Below, in pieces: positions 42,981-55,179 of a stretch of 64,000 nt of DNA (the first letter of the stretch is position 1; each line of letters opens with the position of its first letter). The translations under genes and the position numbers were made by a program. The stretch spans positions 1,550,001 to 1,614,000 of the forward strand of contig JACONQ010000019.1 in the NCBI GenBank assembly GCA_014281115.1, written 5' to 3'. Source of the DNA: Laburnicola sp. R22_1. Taxonomy: Eukaryota; Ascomycota; Dothideomycetes; Pleosporales; Didymosphaeriaceae. The notes under the pieces are model-generated. The model worked only from the letters and a program-made list of their open reading frames with translations. It searched no databases and had not been told where the DNA came from.

Positions 42981-43922
42981 CTATCCTCCCGCAGGATCTC
43001 CAATATACACATCCTCTCGACCTCCCTCGCCTTTCACCCATTCAGCTGCTACTCTCCCAGCTTCCTCACCCAACCGCTTCTCCTCCGCCGCTGGCCTCAC
43101 ATGCATACCATGGTCCGCACCCCCAACAACAACGAGTTTCGACTCAGCGCCCATCTTCTTCCGCGTAGCATCGAGCAGATCGAGAGGGCACATGGCGTCC
43201 TTCTCGACTATGATGAAGAGAACCCGCACAGAAGAAGGGAGATCCAGCAATATCGCATCTCTGATATCTTTCGGGCCTTTGAGCGGGTACGATACCAGGA
43301 TAAGGGATAGACCGCGTTGTTCGGCTTTGGAAGCTAGGACTTCGGTGCCTGCCATCACGGCTGCTCTTGCGCCCATACTTCGACCGCCGAGTATTATGAG
43401 ATTGCTTCCTTGCGCATCGAGGTGTGATATACATGCGTGCAAACCTTTCACCCTCGCGTTGAGGTTCATTGACCCTTGGAAGGCGAGGATGTCATCGGAG
43501 ATGGAATAGCCGTTGCAGAAGTTGACTACTGCAGGTGCCGAGAGCGTACCGCCTGCACCGTGCGTGAAGATGAGCGTTGGCGCAGCTGATCCGGCCTTGC
43601 GGGAAGCGGTATATCGATGGCAGGTGATGGGGTTCTTGATTGAGTCGTGCTCGATGGTCAGCGTCGTTGGTCCGGTGGCCTCAGAAGAAGGTTGTTCGAC
43701 ATTCTTAGGCTTGTCGGCCCCATTCGGCGTCTTGATCGATTTGGGTGGTGTGGTAATTTTTGCTTGCTTGCTGGCTTTGGTTGCTTTTGCAGACGATGTC
43801 TTGGATTTCGGTTCCGCAGTTGCCTTTGCTTTGGTTGTCGCTTTGGTCGAGGAGCGGGTGACGCGTCTCTTCGGCTCTTGTTCATCGTCGGCATTGACGG
43901 CTTTACGGCGTTTAGGGGGCAT
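42981..43922 (-). CDS. TEX30/KANL3-type alpha/beta hydrolase with basic N-terminal extension
   Basis: A single exon of 313 residues. The first 75 residues are Lys/Ala/Thr-rich with KRRK and KRRVTRSSTK clusters, which look like nuclear-localisation or DNA-contact sequences. The hydrolase domain follows: LIFTHGAGGTLSAP (oxyanion loop), the nucleophile elbow LGGRSMGARAA near residue 180, and LILVSYPL. VLFIIVEKDAMCP supplies the likely catalytic acid, and VVGGADHGMHV the histidine. The order matches the KANL3/TEX30 family of alpha/beta hydrolases. Its substrate is unknown. The start codon at 43922 is the first in frame. Confidence 0.8.
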   Translation of the reverse strand: MPPKRRKAVNADDEQEPKRRVTRSSTKATTKAKATAEPKSKTSSAKATKASKQAKITTPPKSIKTPNGADKPKNVEQPSSEATGPTTLTIEHDSIKNPITCHRYTASRKAGSAAPTLIFTHGAGGTLSAPAVVNFCNGYSISDDILAFQGSMNLNARVKGLHACISHLDAQGSNLIILGGRSMGARAAVMAGTEVLASKAEQRGLSLILVSYPLKGPKDIRDAILLDLPSSVRVLFIIVEKDAMCPLDLLDATRKKMGAESKLVVVGGADHGMHVRPAAEEKRLGEEAGRVAAEWVKGEGGREDVYIGDPAGG

Positions 43923-44826
43923 GTTGGAAGCACTGAGAAGGATAACGCGTGTTGTAGCGCTGTCAGTGCGGCGATGTATCCAGATGCTGAGGGGCTAACC
44001 TGTGAAGAATTCAAGCTTTCAGGTGTTGTGGTGACACCTTGTAACAATCGGAGTCGGAAACACTACCGAAGAGATCGCTGAGTCAAAGTTTTGTGTGTAA
44101 TGCTAGGTACCTACCTAGGTACTCGGTATGGAGTAGAGGAGTGACTCAGGTGATGATGTCGTGCCCAAGGTGTGAGTCTTACTTTAAGGTGGTCGAAGCT
44201 CGGCCCGCCTCCCAGCCACCTCACCAACACGACACAACATCACCAACGTCCATCGGGCTGCATGTCTTGACTCTGCGTCGCTCGAATACATCACGGATAA
44301 CTTGTCTGTCATCATTTGGAGACGCATGCACATCGAAAGAGGGCGCCTGTGCCACAACCAACCTTCATATGAGCCATTTTGCTAAGTACTCTAATTTTCA
44401 TACTATATCTACAGAATATCGCAAAACAACTGACAAGAATAAAGGGATGGATATAACGCCTGAGCCTTTGATGCTCCTCATTCGCCGTACTTCGCCCTGC
44501 ACTCCGCGGAGGTGTCCTCGCGTCAAATCTCTGAGCGCAATTCATCGGCGCCCAACATCCCCAACCTCGTGACGTGGCCCAGCATGGACTATCGGTGTTC
44601 TGCTAGAGTGGATTCCGTTATCGGTTCGTCCTAGCAGAGAAATGCGCTTCGGGTTCAGCTTCAGCTATCTTGTGCAAGAAACGTGAGACTTCCGAAAGTA
44701 CCGTCCCCCACCACACCTGCCTCCATGTCTTTGCTCATGTGCTACTTATCTCTCACATCAATCAATCCGTTTGATGGCCAGCCCAAGCGTGTTTCGTACT
44801 ACAACTATGTGCACGCAGCACAAAGC
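43923..44826. other. Intergenic region without a recognised gene
   Basis: Contains the hydrolase promoter and a frame at 44093-44572 that shows no domain. Confidence 0.45.
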
Positions 44827-45615
44827 TCAAGTATGCGGTCGGTATGGCAACTCTACAGTCTGAGTCTCTACAGGTACTCGGTAGTTCTCCTCGACGTCTT
44901 CCTCGAATCGCAACCGAAATTTCTCAAGAGTCAGCTCGTCCTTCTTATTCTTTATGTTATCATAGAGAACCTTCTGCATGTTAAGAAGCAAATCATCAAT
45001 CTCATCGCTCGGGGGCTCCGGCTTTGTCCACTGTCCCTTGTCGTCCAGCAACTGCATCGTTGTAGCCTTCAGGTTCGGGTCGAGGTCGATGATATAGCCG
45101 CGCACTTCGCGCGTTCCCGTTAACCATCTGCGTAGTTCCTCCTGTTTGACATCCTCCGAATAACGGTAACATTTGCCGGCTTCGACCAGCGCATCGTACT
45201 TCTCTTGCCATGTCGGTTCCGGACCCCATATTTCCTCGTGATTCGATGGCCAAATTCTGTCGAAGGACGCTACAGCGTCGTAAATCTCGTATTTCACTAG
45301 TATTCGTAGCTCGCGGGCGGAACAAGAGGAACGGGCTGCGAGCTTTCTTGCTATTGCCACGAGGAAGTCATTCCTGTTGGATTGTTTGCGAAGTTTCTCG
45401 ATGTCGATGTCGCCCTGAATCAGCTCTTTCCCTAGCGTACTTTCTTCGTTTGTGAACTTGTCGACGTCGGCCTGATTGCCCTTCCTGTAAGCTCTCCAAG
45501 CCATCCACAGACATCCCTTGCAGCGCTCCCAGGCAGGCAGTGCGCGACCTTCCACCGATGTATGTCCGGTTGTGGCATCCTCCATCTTTTCGTTGTGCAA
45601 AATCCGGCGATCCAT
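44827..45615 (-). CDS. Hypothetical protein, single exon
   Basis: A long open frame of 262 codons from the ATG at 45615; a second ATG 30 bases later (MEDATTGHTS) is an alternative start. The product is soluble and charged, rich in Glu, Lys and Trp, with segments such as LPAWERCKGCLWMAWRAYRK and WGPEPTWQEKYDALVEAGKC and an acidic end. Its amphipathic helix pattern suggests a real protein, but I recognise no family. No signal peptide or membrane segment is visible. Confidence 0.6.
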   Translation of the reverse strand: MDRRILHNEKMEDATTGHTSVEGRALPAWERCKGCLWMAWRAYRKGNQADVDKFTNEESTLGKELIQGDIDIEKLRKQSNRNDFLVAIARKLAARSSCSARELRILVKYEIYDAVASFDRIWPSNHEEIWGPEPTWQEKYDALVEAGKCYRYSEDVKQEELRRWLTGTREVRGYIIDLDPNLKATTMQLLDDKGQWTKPEPPSDEIDDLLLNMQKVLYDNIKNKKDELTLEKFRLRFEEDVEENYRVPVETQTVELPYRPHT

Positions 45616-46272
45616 ATAGGAAGATATGGTTGGCTTTTGAAAAAAACTCGGAGCAAGTTCAAAGGCGAGTACGTGAAAGTGATGCACGATTGTAAAGAGC
45701 GGAGAAAGGCTTGTTGGACGACTTACAGGACATCGATCATTATTGACTCACGCTACGCTCTTAGGTCGCGTATCCTGTGACACCCCAAGTATGTGCGTCA
45801 CCTGAAAGCACGTACATCTCTAGCATCAAAAGTCCTACTCACGCCTGTAGAGTAGCCTGTCACATTCGGTTTCTCAAATAGTCACGCAGGTATGAGCCCT
45901 TGATTCAATACTAGGAAACCATAACTGACTCCGCCCCTCATTTATCTCTCTCTGAACACATGCGTTGACTGCAACACCCTCCGTGATTCCGAATCGCGAC
46001 ATCACAGCACAGAAACTCGACTCATATCCCTTAGCAAGAGGTATATAAATCGCTGGGTCGTCCATCATTTAGCTGTCTCACCATTACATATCTTCGTACC
46101 TACTTCCAGACTTTATCCGGGACCTTCATACAGCTTTCAAGCTTGTCGCAGTTTGTATTCCTCCACCTTTTTTGTCGTCGGAGATTCTAACCGTGTTTCA
46201 GTCCTCACACTACACCGAAAGGCATCTACGCAATCTCCATATCCATGTCCAACGTTCAAGGCCTGCCCGAGA
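45616..46272. promoter_or_regulatory. Divergent promoter region of two hypothetical genes
   Basis: Separates genes transcribed away from each other. GGTATATAAAT near 46040-46050 could be a TATA box for the + strand gene. Confidence 0.45.
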
Positions 46273-46785
46273 ATGGCCTCGCAAGGAGAACAGAGCCTAG
46301 CCCAACAACGTACACTTCTTACGGACTCGATCACGCCTCTTCCACACTTGCCCGAAGCGCTGAAAACATCTTACGTTGAAATGGTAGCAGCAGTGCGTCT
46401 ACGTCCCCTGAGAATGGATCAGGAACTTTTCAGAGAGTTTGTGGTTGGAACCAATTTCACGCTTTTCGATGAAAAATTGCTTAGTTTCAATTGCACGTAC
46501 GGCGACCAGCTCACGGAACAGCGTCCAGATACCATCGATTGTCTACGTCTTTCAGCAGTGTTATTAAACACATTTTTAACGGCCTGGACCCAGGCTTTCT
46601 TTGTCAAGTGGTGGAGACACGTCCTGGGAGAGTTCGGCGCGGAGGACTCGATAGAGAATATGGCACAGTTACCTCTCAATGAGTTGATGTCCTACGCAAA
46701 TGAGGACACGAGACCGTTGGAGAACTTCCTCGCCAAATGGACCAGAAAAATGACCAAGGAGGTGAAACGTGCTGAGAAGCACTGA
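46273..46785 (+). CDS. Hypothetical protein, single exon
   Basis: 170 codons from the ATG at 46273 (MASQGEQSLAQQRTLL); the frame is open upstream to 46153 but without an ATG. It is helical with several aromatic residues (for example AWTQAFFVKWWRHVLGEFGA) and ends in a basic cluster (KWTRKMTKEVKRAEKH). No domain is recognised. A TATA-like sequence sits about 225 bases upstream. It may be a lineage-specific gene. Confidence 0.5.
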   Translation: MASQGEQSLAQQRTLLTDSITPLPHLPEALKTSYVEMVAAVRLRPLRMDQELFREFVVGTNFTLFDEKLLSFNCTYGDQLTEQRPDTIDCLRLSAVLLNTFLTAWTQAFFVKWWRHVLGEFGAEDSIENMAQLPLNELMSYANEDTRPLENFLAKWTRKMTKEVKRAEKH

Positions 46786-47290
46786 TCTTTGGGGGATCTG
46801 TTGGTTCGACAGTCTATGTGCGGCTCGGACACTTGGCATTGGGATCTTGTGGCTTTTCTGTACTGTTACCTCATGTCCTTTATTGAAATCTAATACGCTC
46901 ATTTACCATTGCGAGTCGGAAGAAGCGTCGTGTGTGTTATCTCGCAATATTGTGACCCCCCCACTGTTGCAAAGCTGTCTTTCTTACTCACCTTTCTTAT
47001 AATAGTCTCTCAGGGGATCAAAAGACGAGACTTCGCGCCCTTTCGGTACGCTGGTAAAACGCTGTGGGGGAAAAGAAAGCTGTTTAAATTTGTCCTCATT
47101 CATCAAGCCATCTCCCATAAACATAAAACCTCAACTTCGCCATTCCGGGAACGGAGCGTGTGCGCCAGAAAGGTGTTTGGAGAATCCGTGATGCAGATTA
47201 TGATTCCTGAACTCCGGTGTTGTATTGAGGCATGTGAAGCCTAGTGTCTTCAATACCCAATGACCCATCACGAAACTCCAGCAATCGAGT
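46786..47290. other. Intergenic, no gene recognised
   Basis: 3' flank of the preceding ORF; no domain or repeat seen. Confidence 0.45.
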
Positions 47291-47605
47291 TCTGCTCACC
47301 ACATTCGACAAGCTCTATCTACATCTCAGAAAAGTCCAAATCGCGGGTCCGCACTACCACCTTCGTCAAGCTTGCCGGCCGTCCATGTGAGGACTGGCCA
47401 GGAACCAATGATAAAATCCCGAGGGAGAAAAACGTCTAGTTTTCAATCTCTGCTCACGACAACCAACAAGCTCTATCTACATCTCAGCAAAGTCAATACC
47501 GCCGGTCCAAAGCACCACCTTCGTCAAGCTTACCAGCCATGCATTAACTACCTACCAGGACCCAATCACAAAATTCAGAAGAAGAAAACCCACCTATACA
47601 TCGCC
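47291..47605. repeat. 158-bp tandem direct repeat, two copies
   Basis: TCTGCTCAC at 47291 recurs at 47449. Both copies contain AAGCTCTATCTACATCTCAG and CACCACCTTCGTCAAGCTT or near matches at equal offsets, and end in a GAA..AAAAC or GAAGAAAAC word. Confidence 0.88.
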
Positions 47606-50600
47606 ATGACACACGCAGTAAGTACACAACAACCTTGCACCCAAAGAGAAACACATCTCCCACTCCGAACACGCCCAATCAAAACCGCAAACCCCGTATT
47701 ATATACCTAAACCCACCAACCCAACCCATCCATTTCCAAACCCGCAACCCTCGTTCCCCTCCACATCTTCCACTTCCACCAAAGTTCCCCCGGCCAAACA
47801 CGGTACACCCAACCGCGCCCTACCCCAACCGACCCAATAGCCCACCACCACGTCAAACCGCGCACCCACCCCTCACGACGGGCGTATCCAAAACAACCAC
47901 TACCATCCGCCCCGTGATGGCCCGAGTTCGGAGTCTCCACTGCGCTGCGCTGCGCTGCGCCATGCAGTGTGATAAAGCGCGATATGCGCGTGCTTGAGAC
48001 GTGCGGCTGGGGAGGGAGTGGTGAAGTCGATTTAGCAAGGCGTGTAGAAGAATGCAGGGCAGTATGTGGACTGGACGGGGGTGCTTTGGAGGATTGGACG
48101 GCGAGAATGCGATTGGAGGACTGGGCGGTGAATAATGTGAATAATATACACGCTTGGGTGAGGTTGAGGGAGATGGGGGGAAAGGGCGGCTGAGGAAATG
48201 GAGTTAGAGAAGGATGGGGGAAACGAACGCGCTGATGAGTTAGTTGTTTGGGTTGGAAACGATGATAGGAATAGTTGCATGATTGAGGTAGGTAGCATGG
48301 TGGATAAGATGGAGGGAAAGCGTTTATCCAGGATGATGTCGGGTGGTAAACGAATTGTTGTAATTATGTAGCTGTATTGACAAACCGTATACACAGAGAG
48401 TTCGGAGACCCTGGGTTGGAGCGAAATAACCGCCCATGTACGAGCGATTTAGAGCTTTTGCGTGCGTGCAACGTAGCAAGCCACTTGGTGCCATGCAAGA
48501 TGGCGTCCGTGGTGCTTACCAGAGAAAAGTAAGGTAAGCAATAGACCACATGTGATGTTGAGCATCACTCTATCTTCCGCCGCATCCGATGTCCACCCGC
48601 TCGAAAAATGTTATTGTGCTTTCCTTGAGACGAGTCCGGTGGACGAGAACGCCGATCTCCGCTGGTCCCGACTGAGATGTAGGAAGATGAGGTCCTTCGC
48701 TGCTGTGACCCACTCCGACCCAAGGAAGCATCAAGCGTGCAGCTCGTGGTAGGTAGTGCCGTCGGACGGCTCGAGACATGACACCTGTAGATAAAGCGTA
48801 ACAATACTCCGGCCGATGTCGGTAGTCCAATGCGGGCGGCCACAGCATGCCGTCCACTGTCCTGCGACCTTCTGTTCAATTTCTGTTCGACGAAGAAGAG
48901 CAAACGGGAGTGACAAGGGCACAAAGGATAATGGACCCTGAGTAGCGTTCTCATTGGGCGGCAGAAGTCGGAAAGAGGTCCAATCACAGGTGATGGAATC
49001 GTAAGATTCCACTGGACCAATTCTTCGAGTAGTAGCACTCGGGTTAGACAAGCTGCAGTGCTCATGCACGTCCGCGGGCGTTCTGTACTTGATGTGTAAC
49101 GAGCGAGCTAGTGGGAGGAAGCCGCCACAGGGCTGAGTATGCCGATTCGGTCATTGGGCGTGGATCTACGGTGTAGAGCCTAGTCGAGTGATTAGACATA
49201 GAGAGTGGGCATCAACAATAGCACCATGATCAATCGACATGTATGCTGGCGTCGGGGAGCAATGCGGCTAATCTGCCGGTCCCCCCTGGCAAATTGCTTC
49301 TTCGGCGCCCGTTCATTCATTGTTCGCCCGACTGATGCTGCAGCACCGCAGCTGCACGTGACTGGTTAGCGCCTCCACTCAAGCGTAGAGCGGCTAGCAG
49401 CATGCAGACTGCAGGTTGACGTATGAAGGTTACCGTATCGACTGCGCTTGGCTCTCGTGGCACAAGATGATATTTGCTCTGCAAGTGTTTCAGCCTCGGG
49501 GGTCTCCAACTGGCGTGGTGCAGCTGCTGGCCGGTTCTCCGGGGCGCGCAGGTCCTGTGTACAGTTTCACTCAAGTTGCTCGCATGCACGTGCAGCCGTG
49601 CTGTACAGGCGGAGAGGATGGTGAGATCATTGTCGGGCGGCGCTTGCGAGATTTCGGCGTCGGTGGCATAGCGCTGGGATGCATCCATGGCCGCGCTGCA
49701 CGTTTGACTCGATGGGTGCAAGAGCTGCCGCATCGCAAGTTCTTTGTGCGACAGCCAGCCGCAGTGGTTCATCCAGCGCCGGGGCGTTAGCGGCAATGGC
49801 GGCGCCGTTGGAAGACGCTTGTCGCCTAGGCACAGTGCAGAGCGAACAGACAGTAGATGGGCGACGGCTGCGAGGGGCGCCAGAGGCGATCGAGGCAATC
49901 CGTTCCATGGCACACGGCTCGGCAAGGAAGTGCCTGGTGGCGGCGGTTCTCGGGGAGCTATGGCGGAAGCTGCATGAGGTTTCCAAGGCGGCCGGCAGCA
50001 GCTGACCTGTGGGCCCTCCAGGCTGGGGCTGCACGGGAAGAGGCGCGAACCTTGGAAGTGGGCAGAAGACGATGACAGGACATTTTGCCCATCCATCAGA
50101 CGAGCAGTCGGTTGGCCGTCGTCGTGCACGCAACAATACAATACCAATTGCTTGTTACCAGTTAGCCAGGGGGCTGCGTCTGGCCTGCGGCCTGCCCAAG
50201 CAGCTGGGAGCCGGCGAGTGCTGCTGCTCGACGGCGGTGCGAGCTAGAAAGCGGCGCCGTGCGTCTCTCTCTCGTCTCCTCGAGGCTGTCTCGACTATGG
50301 CACCAACCATGGCACCAACCATGGCAAGCCGAACGGGCGCTTTGTGGCTGGCAGCCGAGACGGCGAGCAGTACGTAGCAGCTCGCAGCTCGCGGTTCGCA
50401 TGCGCGCTTGCACGAGTGGGCCGGCGGAGCGAAAAGGAGGGAGATCACAAGGTCAAATCCAGCCAGCGTCGTCCGGAGCTGCTGGAAGTCAAAGAAACGC
50501 GGGTGATGTGTCGTGCAGCGCGCGCCTACTCACCACACCCACGCCCGCACCCACATCCTCACCCTCACCCTCAGCGTGCGCACAGCGTGGCCCCCTCTGC

Positions 50601-51195
50601 CTTGCCTGGCTATATACAGTACGCACGCAGCCCGCTGGCGCCCGCGTTTCCAAAGGCCCGGTCGCTGTTTGCCTGTGCGAAAGCAACTGCGCACCTCTGC
50701 CTATCACGGCCAGCTCCTCGCTGCTCGCTGGAGGTCACGAGTCGGGTTGTTCCTTAGCTCCATCCGTGCATGACCCCACCAGAACCACGCTCCACGCTCG
50801 ACGCTCGACATCGTCACCGTCCCTCTCTCTGCCCTCCTGCAATTCACCTGCTGCTTGCCCCCGCCTTCAATTCCTACCTCGCCCCCGCCCTCTTCACTGC
50901 GCACGCGCCCTGCACCGCCGCCCGGGACACTCTGTGGTTGCCTGCCTCTTAAGCCAAGCCACACGCTCGACATTGCCCGCCTCCCGCTGCGAAAACCCTC
51001 ACCACCACCCGCCCCGGATACGCTGCCAACTGGCAACCCGCGCTGCACCCTGCCTACAGCGCCCAGGTACCCCGGCCCTGCTTCGCACAGCCCGCCGCCG
51101 CGCCCGCACTCTGTCTTATTCCCGCGCGCCCTCTTGACGCTCGCTCGCCCGCTCCGCGCCCGGCGGACGACCTCCCCTCTGCCGCACCCCGTACA
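47606..51195. other. Long intergenic region upstream of GSK-3
   Basis: No recognised gene. From about 47640 to 47900 the + strand is C-rich. From 49,300 to 51,190 GC is high, opening long frames on both strands (for example minus 49317-50147 and plus 50259-51137) that overlap each other and have no domain. The final kilobase is the likely promoter and 5' UTR of the GSK-3 gene. Confidence 0.5.
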
Positions 51196-52717
51196 ATGAG
51201 CCAGAACCGGCCATCGGCCTTTTCCTCGCTGAGAATGGGTGGTGCGTCCCCCCGCCATGCTCCCTCCCGCGCGTGCCATGCTAACCATGCGCAGAAGTCA
51301 TCCGCGAGAAGGTGCAGGACGGCGTGACCGGCGACTACAAGGACCTCGCATACACACAATGCAAGATCGTTGGCAATGGCTCGTTTGGCGTCGTCTTCCA
51401 GACCAAGCTGTCACCCAGCGGCGAGGATGCCGCCATCAAGCGCGTCCTCCAGGACAAGCGCTTCAAGGTGAGTCGCCCATGGTGCATGTGACGGCCCCGC
51501 CAGCGGACCAGAGCTGACTCGCGCCAGAACCGCGAACTCCAAATCATGCGCATCGTGCGTCATCCCAACATCGTCGAGCTCAAGGCCTTCTTCTACAACA
51601 ATGGCGAACGCGTACGTGCACCCCAGTCCCCGTGCCCTTTGCGTCGTTGCAATGCTGACCGCGTTAGCCACAGAAGGACGAGGTCTACCTCAACCTCGTG
51701 CTCGAGTATGTCCCCGAGACAGTGTACCGTGCCTCGCGCTATTTCAACAAGATGAAGACGGTCATGCCCATTCTCGAGACCAAGCTGTACACGTACCAGC
51801 TGTTCAGGTCGCTTGCCTACATCCACTCCCAGGGCATCTGCCATCGAGATATCAAGCCGCAGAACCTCTTGCTAGACCCTTCAAGCGGCGTGCTGAAGCT
51901 GTGTGACTTTGGAAGCGCAAAGATCCTGGTAGAGAATGAGCCCAACGTGTCGTACATCTGCTCGAGGTACTACCGCGCACCTGAGCTCATCTTTGGAGCC
52001 ACCAATTACACCACCAAAATTGGTACGTCCCCACACTTCGGTCCAGGCGACATATGTAACTGACTGCGGTTATCAGACGTGTGGTCAACCGGTTGCGTAA
52101 TGGCCGAACTCATGCTTGGCCAACCCCTGTTCCCCGGCGAGTCAGGCATCGATCAACTTGTCGAAATCATCAAAGTCCTTGGGACCCCGACCCGCGACCA
52201 GATCCGCACCATGAATCCGAACTACATGGAGCACAAGTTCCCGCAGATTAAGCCTCACCCATTCAACAAGGTACGGCACGTGTATTCAGCACGGCTGCAT
52301 CAATGCTAACAGTCTGCAGGTGTTCAGGAAAGCCGACGCCAACGCAATCGACCTCATCTCCAAGCTGCTAGAGTACACACCCACTCAGCGACTGTCCGCC
52401 ATCGACGCCATGGTGCAGCCATTCTTTGATGAGTTGCGGGATCCGGCCACGCGGCTTCCCGATTCGCGTCATCCCGGAGGCGCCACAAGGGACCTGCCAG
52501 AACTCTTTAATTTCACTCATCACGGTGAGTGTGACCTCGCGCTATGTTTCATTGCCTGAATCTGACACAATCTCCAGAACTTTCCATCGCGCCCCAGCTA
52601 AACCAGCAGCTCGTACCGCCGCACATCCGCCCGCGGCTCGTGGCACAGGGCTTGGACTTCGAGTCGCCCAACTTCAAGCCCTTAACCAAGGACCAGATGA
52701 TGGCACGGCTGGATTAA
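51196..52717 (+). CDS. gsk3: Glycogen synthase kinase 3 (GSK-3/shaggy) protein kinase
   Basis: Seven exons (51196-51241, 51295-51467, 51528-51611, 51674-52022, 52077-52270, 52320-52524, 52578-52717) join through GT..AG introns into 396 residues, the usual size of fungal GSK-3. The glycine loop VGNGSFGVV is at residues 41-49, the ATP lysine at K64 (AAIKRV), HRDIKPQN is the catalytic loop and DFGSAK holds the metal-binding aspartate. The activation segment [18 protein letters not shown] carries the GSK-3-specific activating tyrosine. The C-terminal extension contains [18 protein letters not shown], typical of the group. By family it phosphorylates primed substrates in the cytosol and nucleus and affects growth, development and stress responses. 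It lies in a clean syntenic block with CBP80 downstream. Confidence 0.96.
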
Positions 52718-54564
52718 AGTCGGTGGCGTCTGCATGCATTACGAAATCATGTTTATTCTGCGGCGTAGCATTCTATCCTCTCCGCTTACGAGGGCGTCGG
52801 TGTCCGCCTGGGAAGATGCAAACATTTGAGAATCTCATTTTGGCGTCGGTTTCTCGGATGAATACACCGACGGTACGCCTTTCCCCCCAATATTTGAGCT
52901 CGTCTGAAAATGTCACGAACGCCATTCCGTAGTTGCAAACGGTTTGGTCTACTTTTCTTCTGAAATCTCTGGCCCTTTCTGTCTGTCAATCCAAGCTCAC
53001 GGGTAGGCTCCGTAGATGTGTTCTTCTGCCTTTATCTTTCGACGACGGTCAACGAGCGGATGAATTGCTATTTGAGGGAAGGGGACACAAAAGTCTGGGA
53101 CTGGCACGAACATCTTAGGATGGGAATCGGGAATCTTGGTCTCATAAGCTCGCGCATTGGATGCGGCTGCTTTCCCTGTTTTTTGTTTGCATGCGGATGT
53201 GCCCTTTTCTCCATCTTTGATTCTTTTTGCGCATGGTTGAGTGTGGTCACGGGGACACGGGAGGCTTTGCTTTGGACTGTCAAGGGCGGTGTTTTGGACC
53301 TTCACCGAAACTCGCCAGGAGAGGGAAGACTGGTGCCTGGATAGTCTGGAGAGCGCGGGGTTTCCGCATGAGTATGGTATGAATGAGCTGGTCTGATCCA
53401 GGCACATGTCGATATGGCCTCGCTTTGGCGCATTTGCGGGGGCTAACATGCTATTTCTTCCGCCTCGGTAGATTCCTCGTTTCTCTTCTTCTTCTACTAC
53501 CACTCTTCTTCTCCTTCGTGGGTGCTTTGCATGTCTTTGATGTTGCGGTTGCGTGTGGGGGCGTTTGAATGAGGCTACGATCGACGAGCTCGAGCTGGGT
53601 ACGTCTCTTTCTCGCCTGTGTTCTTGTACGGTTTGATGAGGAGGAACGATTAATGAGTGATGATCCTGATGGGTAGTGTATGGCTATGGGCTCTGGTAGT
53701 AACTATCAGGTATCGCGATGCTTCATCTCTTCCCGATGTTGAGTGTATTGATAGGTGAGACGAGCCATGCATGTGTTAGACTTTCTATTCGCATACTAAC
53801 GTGTGATGCGGCACGTCTGACCGTGGGGAAGGTATTAGAGGAGTGAGCATTGGGGCCTTGGGTGGTTGGAGGATGGTTGGAGGATGTTTATACACAGGGA
53901 GGTGGAAGGTCGAGTATGCTGTTGGCAGTGAGGTGCTTGTTGGTTGTGAGATATACTATCTATCGTATACTGATACGAGACACCGGTATTATGCATATAC
54001 ACGAGAAATCCGCAACATCATTCGAGGTCGCGCCCCTTCGAGAGAGTCAGAACTTGTGGAACACTTTTACGCAAGAGCTCGAAGTAATAGACAGTTGGTT
54101 ATAAGTGAATTTATGAGTCCATGACGCGAGCTTGTCGGCTATCGGGCTCTCTCACTTATCTTCTGGCGGTTCTCCTTCACTCTCCTCGTACGGGTTGCCG
54201 TACCAACTATATAGCGGTCGCCGAGCTCCTTCGTACTTCTCTATCGCTTCCACTTTGCCCTCCACGACTGCTATTTGCGCAGCAGAGAAGGAGGTTCGGC
54301 TTCCACCGTTCAGTATCTGGCCTCGAGTCGTTGTTCACAGCTTCCGGTCTTGCTAATCACTGAGGACATACTCGAGTTTTTCTGACTTCCGTCACGTCGC
54401 TACCTACGAAGGGCGCTTGCTGAACAGGACAGCTCACAGGCCCTTTGCTGCTGGATTGAACATCTTTCGTGGCGACAACTTCCGATCGAACTGTGTGCGT
54501 GGTCAGTCATCCTGAAGTGGACTTAGAGCCGAACAGAGAGCGTTGTCTGACAGTCGAATGAGTC
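52718..54564. other. GSK-3 3' flank and intergenic region
   Basis: Frames on both strands at 52,786-53,570 have no domain and overlap; the rest holds no recognised gene. Confidence 0.5.
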
Positions 54565-55179
54565 ATGGACATAACGAACGGCACCTCTGTTCTACCATAT
54601 CGACCGAGATGTCCCACGATGGAATCCAACGCAGTATTGCACGAAGCGACCTCAGGGATGGACATACATCGCGGAGGAGGCGATTCGGGTAGGGAGACGG
54701 ATTTACTTGACATCGAGATGACCGACAGTAACTCGTGGCCTTTCCCAGCTATACAGCCAGCGGTTATGGATACTCCACGCGATATCCAGTCGGACAGGCA
54801 AGACTTTGTTCCCGCATCACCTGCACATACGCCGGCACCCGCGACTAAGGACGATTCACGTGACAGCCAAGCAGCAAACGGCGACGCTAACTCGTTGGAG
54901 CAACCACGAGCTTCACGCACCCGAGCTTCACATCCTGGACGCGACTTCGACCCCGACAGTGTCAGCTCCAAGCGACGCCGTCGACCATCCCCGCCTCGTC
55001 GCTCGCACGAACGCCCTCTGTACCCCGATTCCTACTCACCGCGCTACCCGCGCCGTAGTCGCACCCCAGTTTCGCGCGTTCGCATCGTCAACCTTGCTGC
55101 CCGCACAAGCCGCAGTTGCTTCCAGGACTTTTCAGGAGACGCGACTGCGCAGAGGGTCGAGGCTCAGCTCGTACCTGCC
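54565..55179 (+). other. 205-codon in-frame open stretch upstream of the CBP80 start
   Basis: From an ATG at 54565 (MDITNGTSVLPYRP) the frame is open and runs without a stop straight into the CBP80 frame. It encodes an acidic then Ser/Arg/Pro-rich sequence (SSKRRRRPSPPRRSHERP). It could be an N-terminal extension, a 5' UTR that is open by chance, or the remains of another gene. Confidence 0.4.

Noticed and set aside
49317..50147. 276-codon minus-strand open frame
   Set aside because: The region is GC-rich and open on both strands at once. The translation has no domain or usual amino-acid balance, and no start context is apparent.
50259..51137. 292-codon plus-strand frame ending just before GSK-3
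   Set aside because: It overlaps the expected promoter and 5' UTR of GSK-3, is low-complexity Pro/Arg/Ser, and competes with open frames on the other strand.
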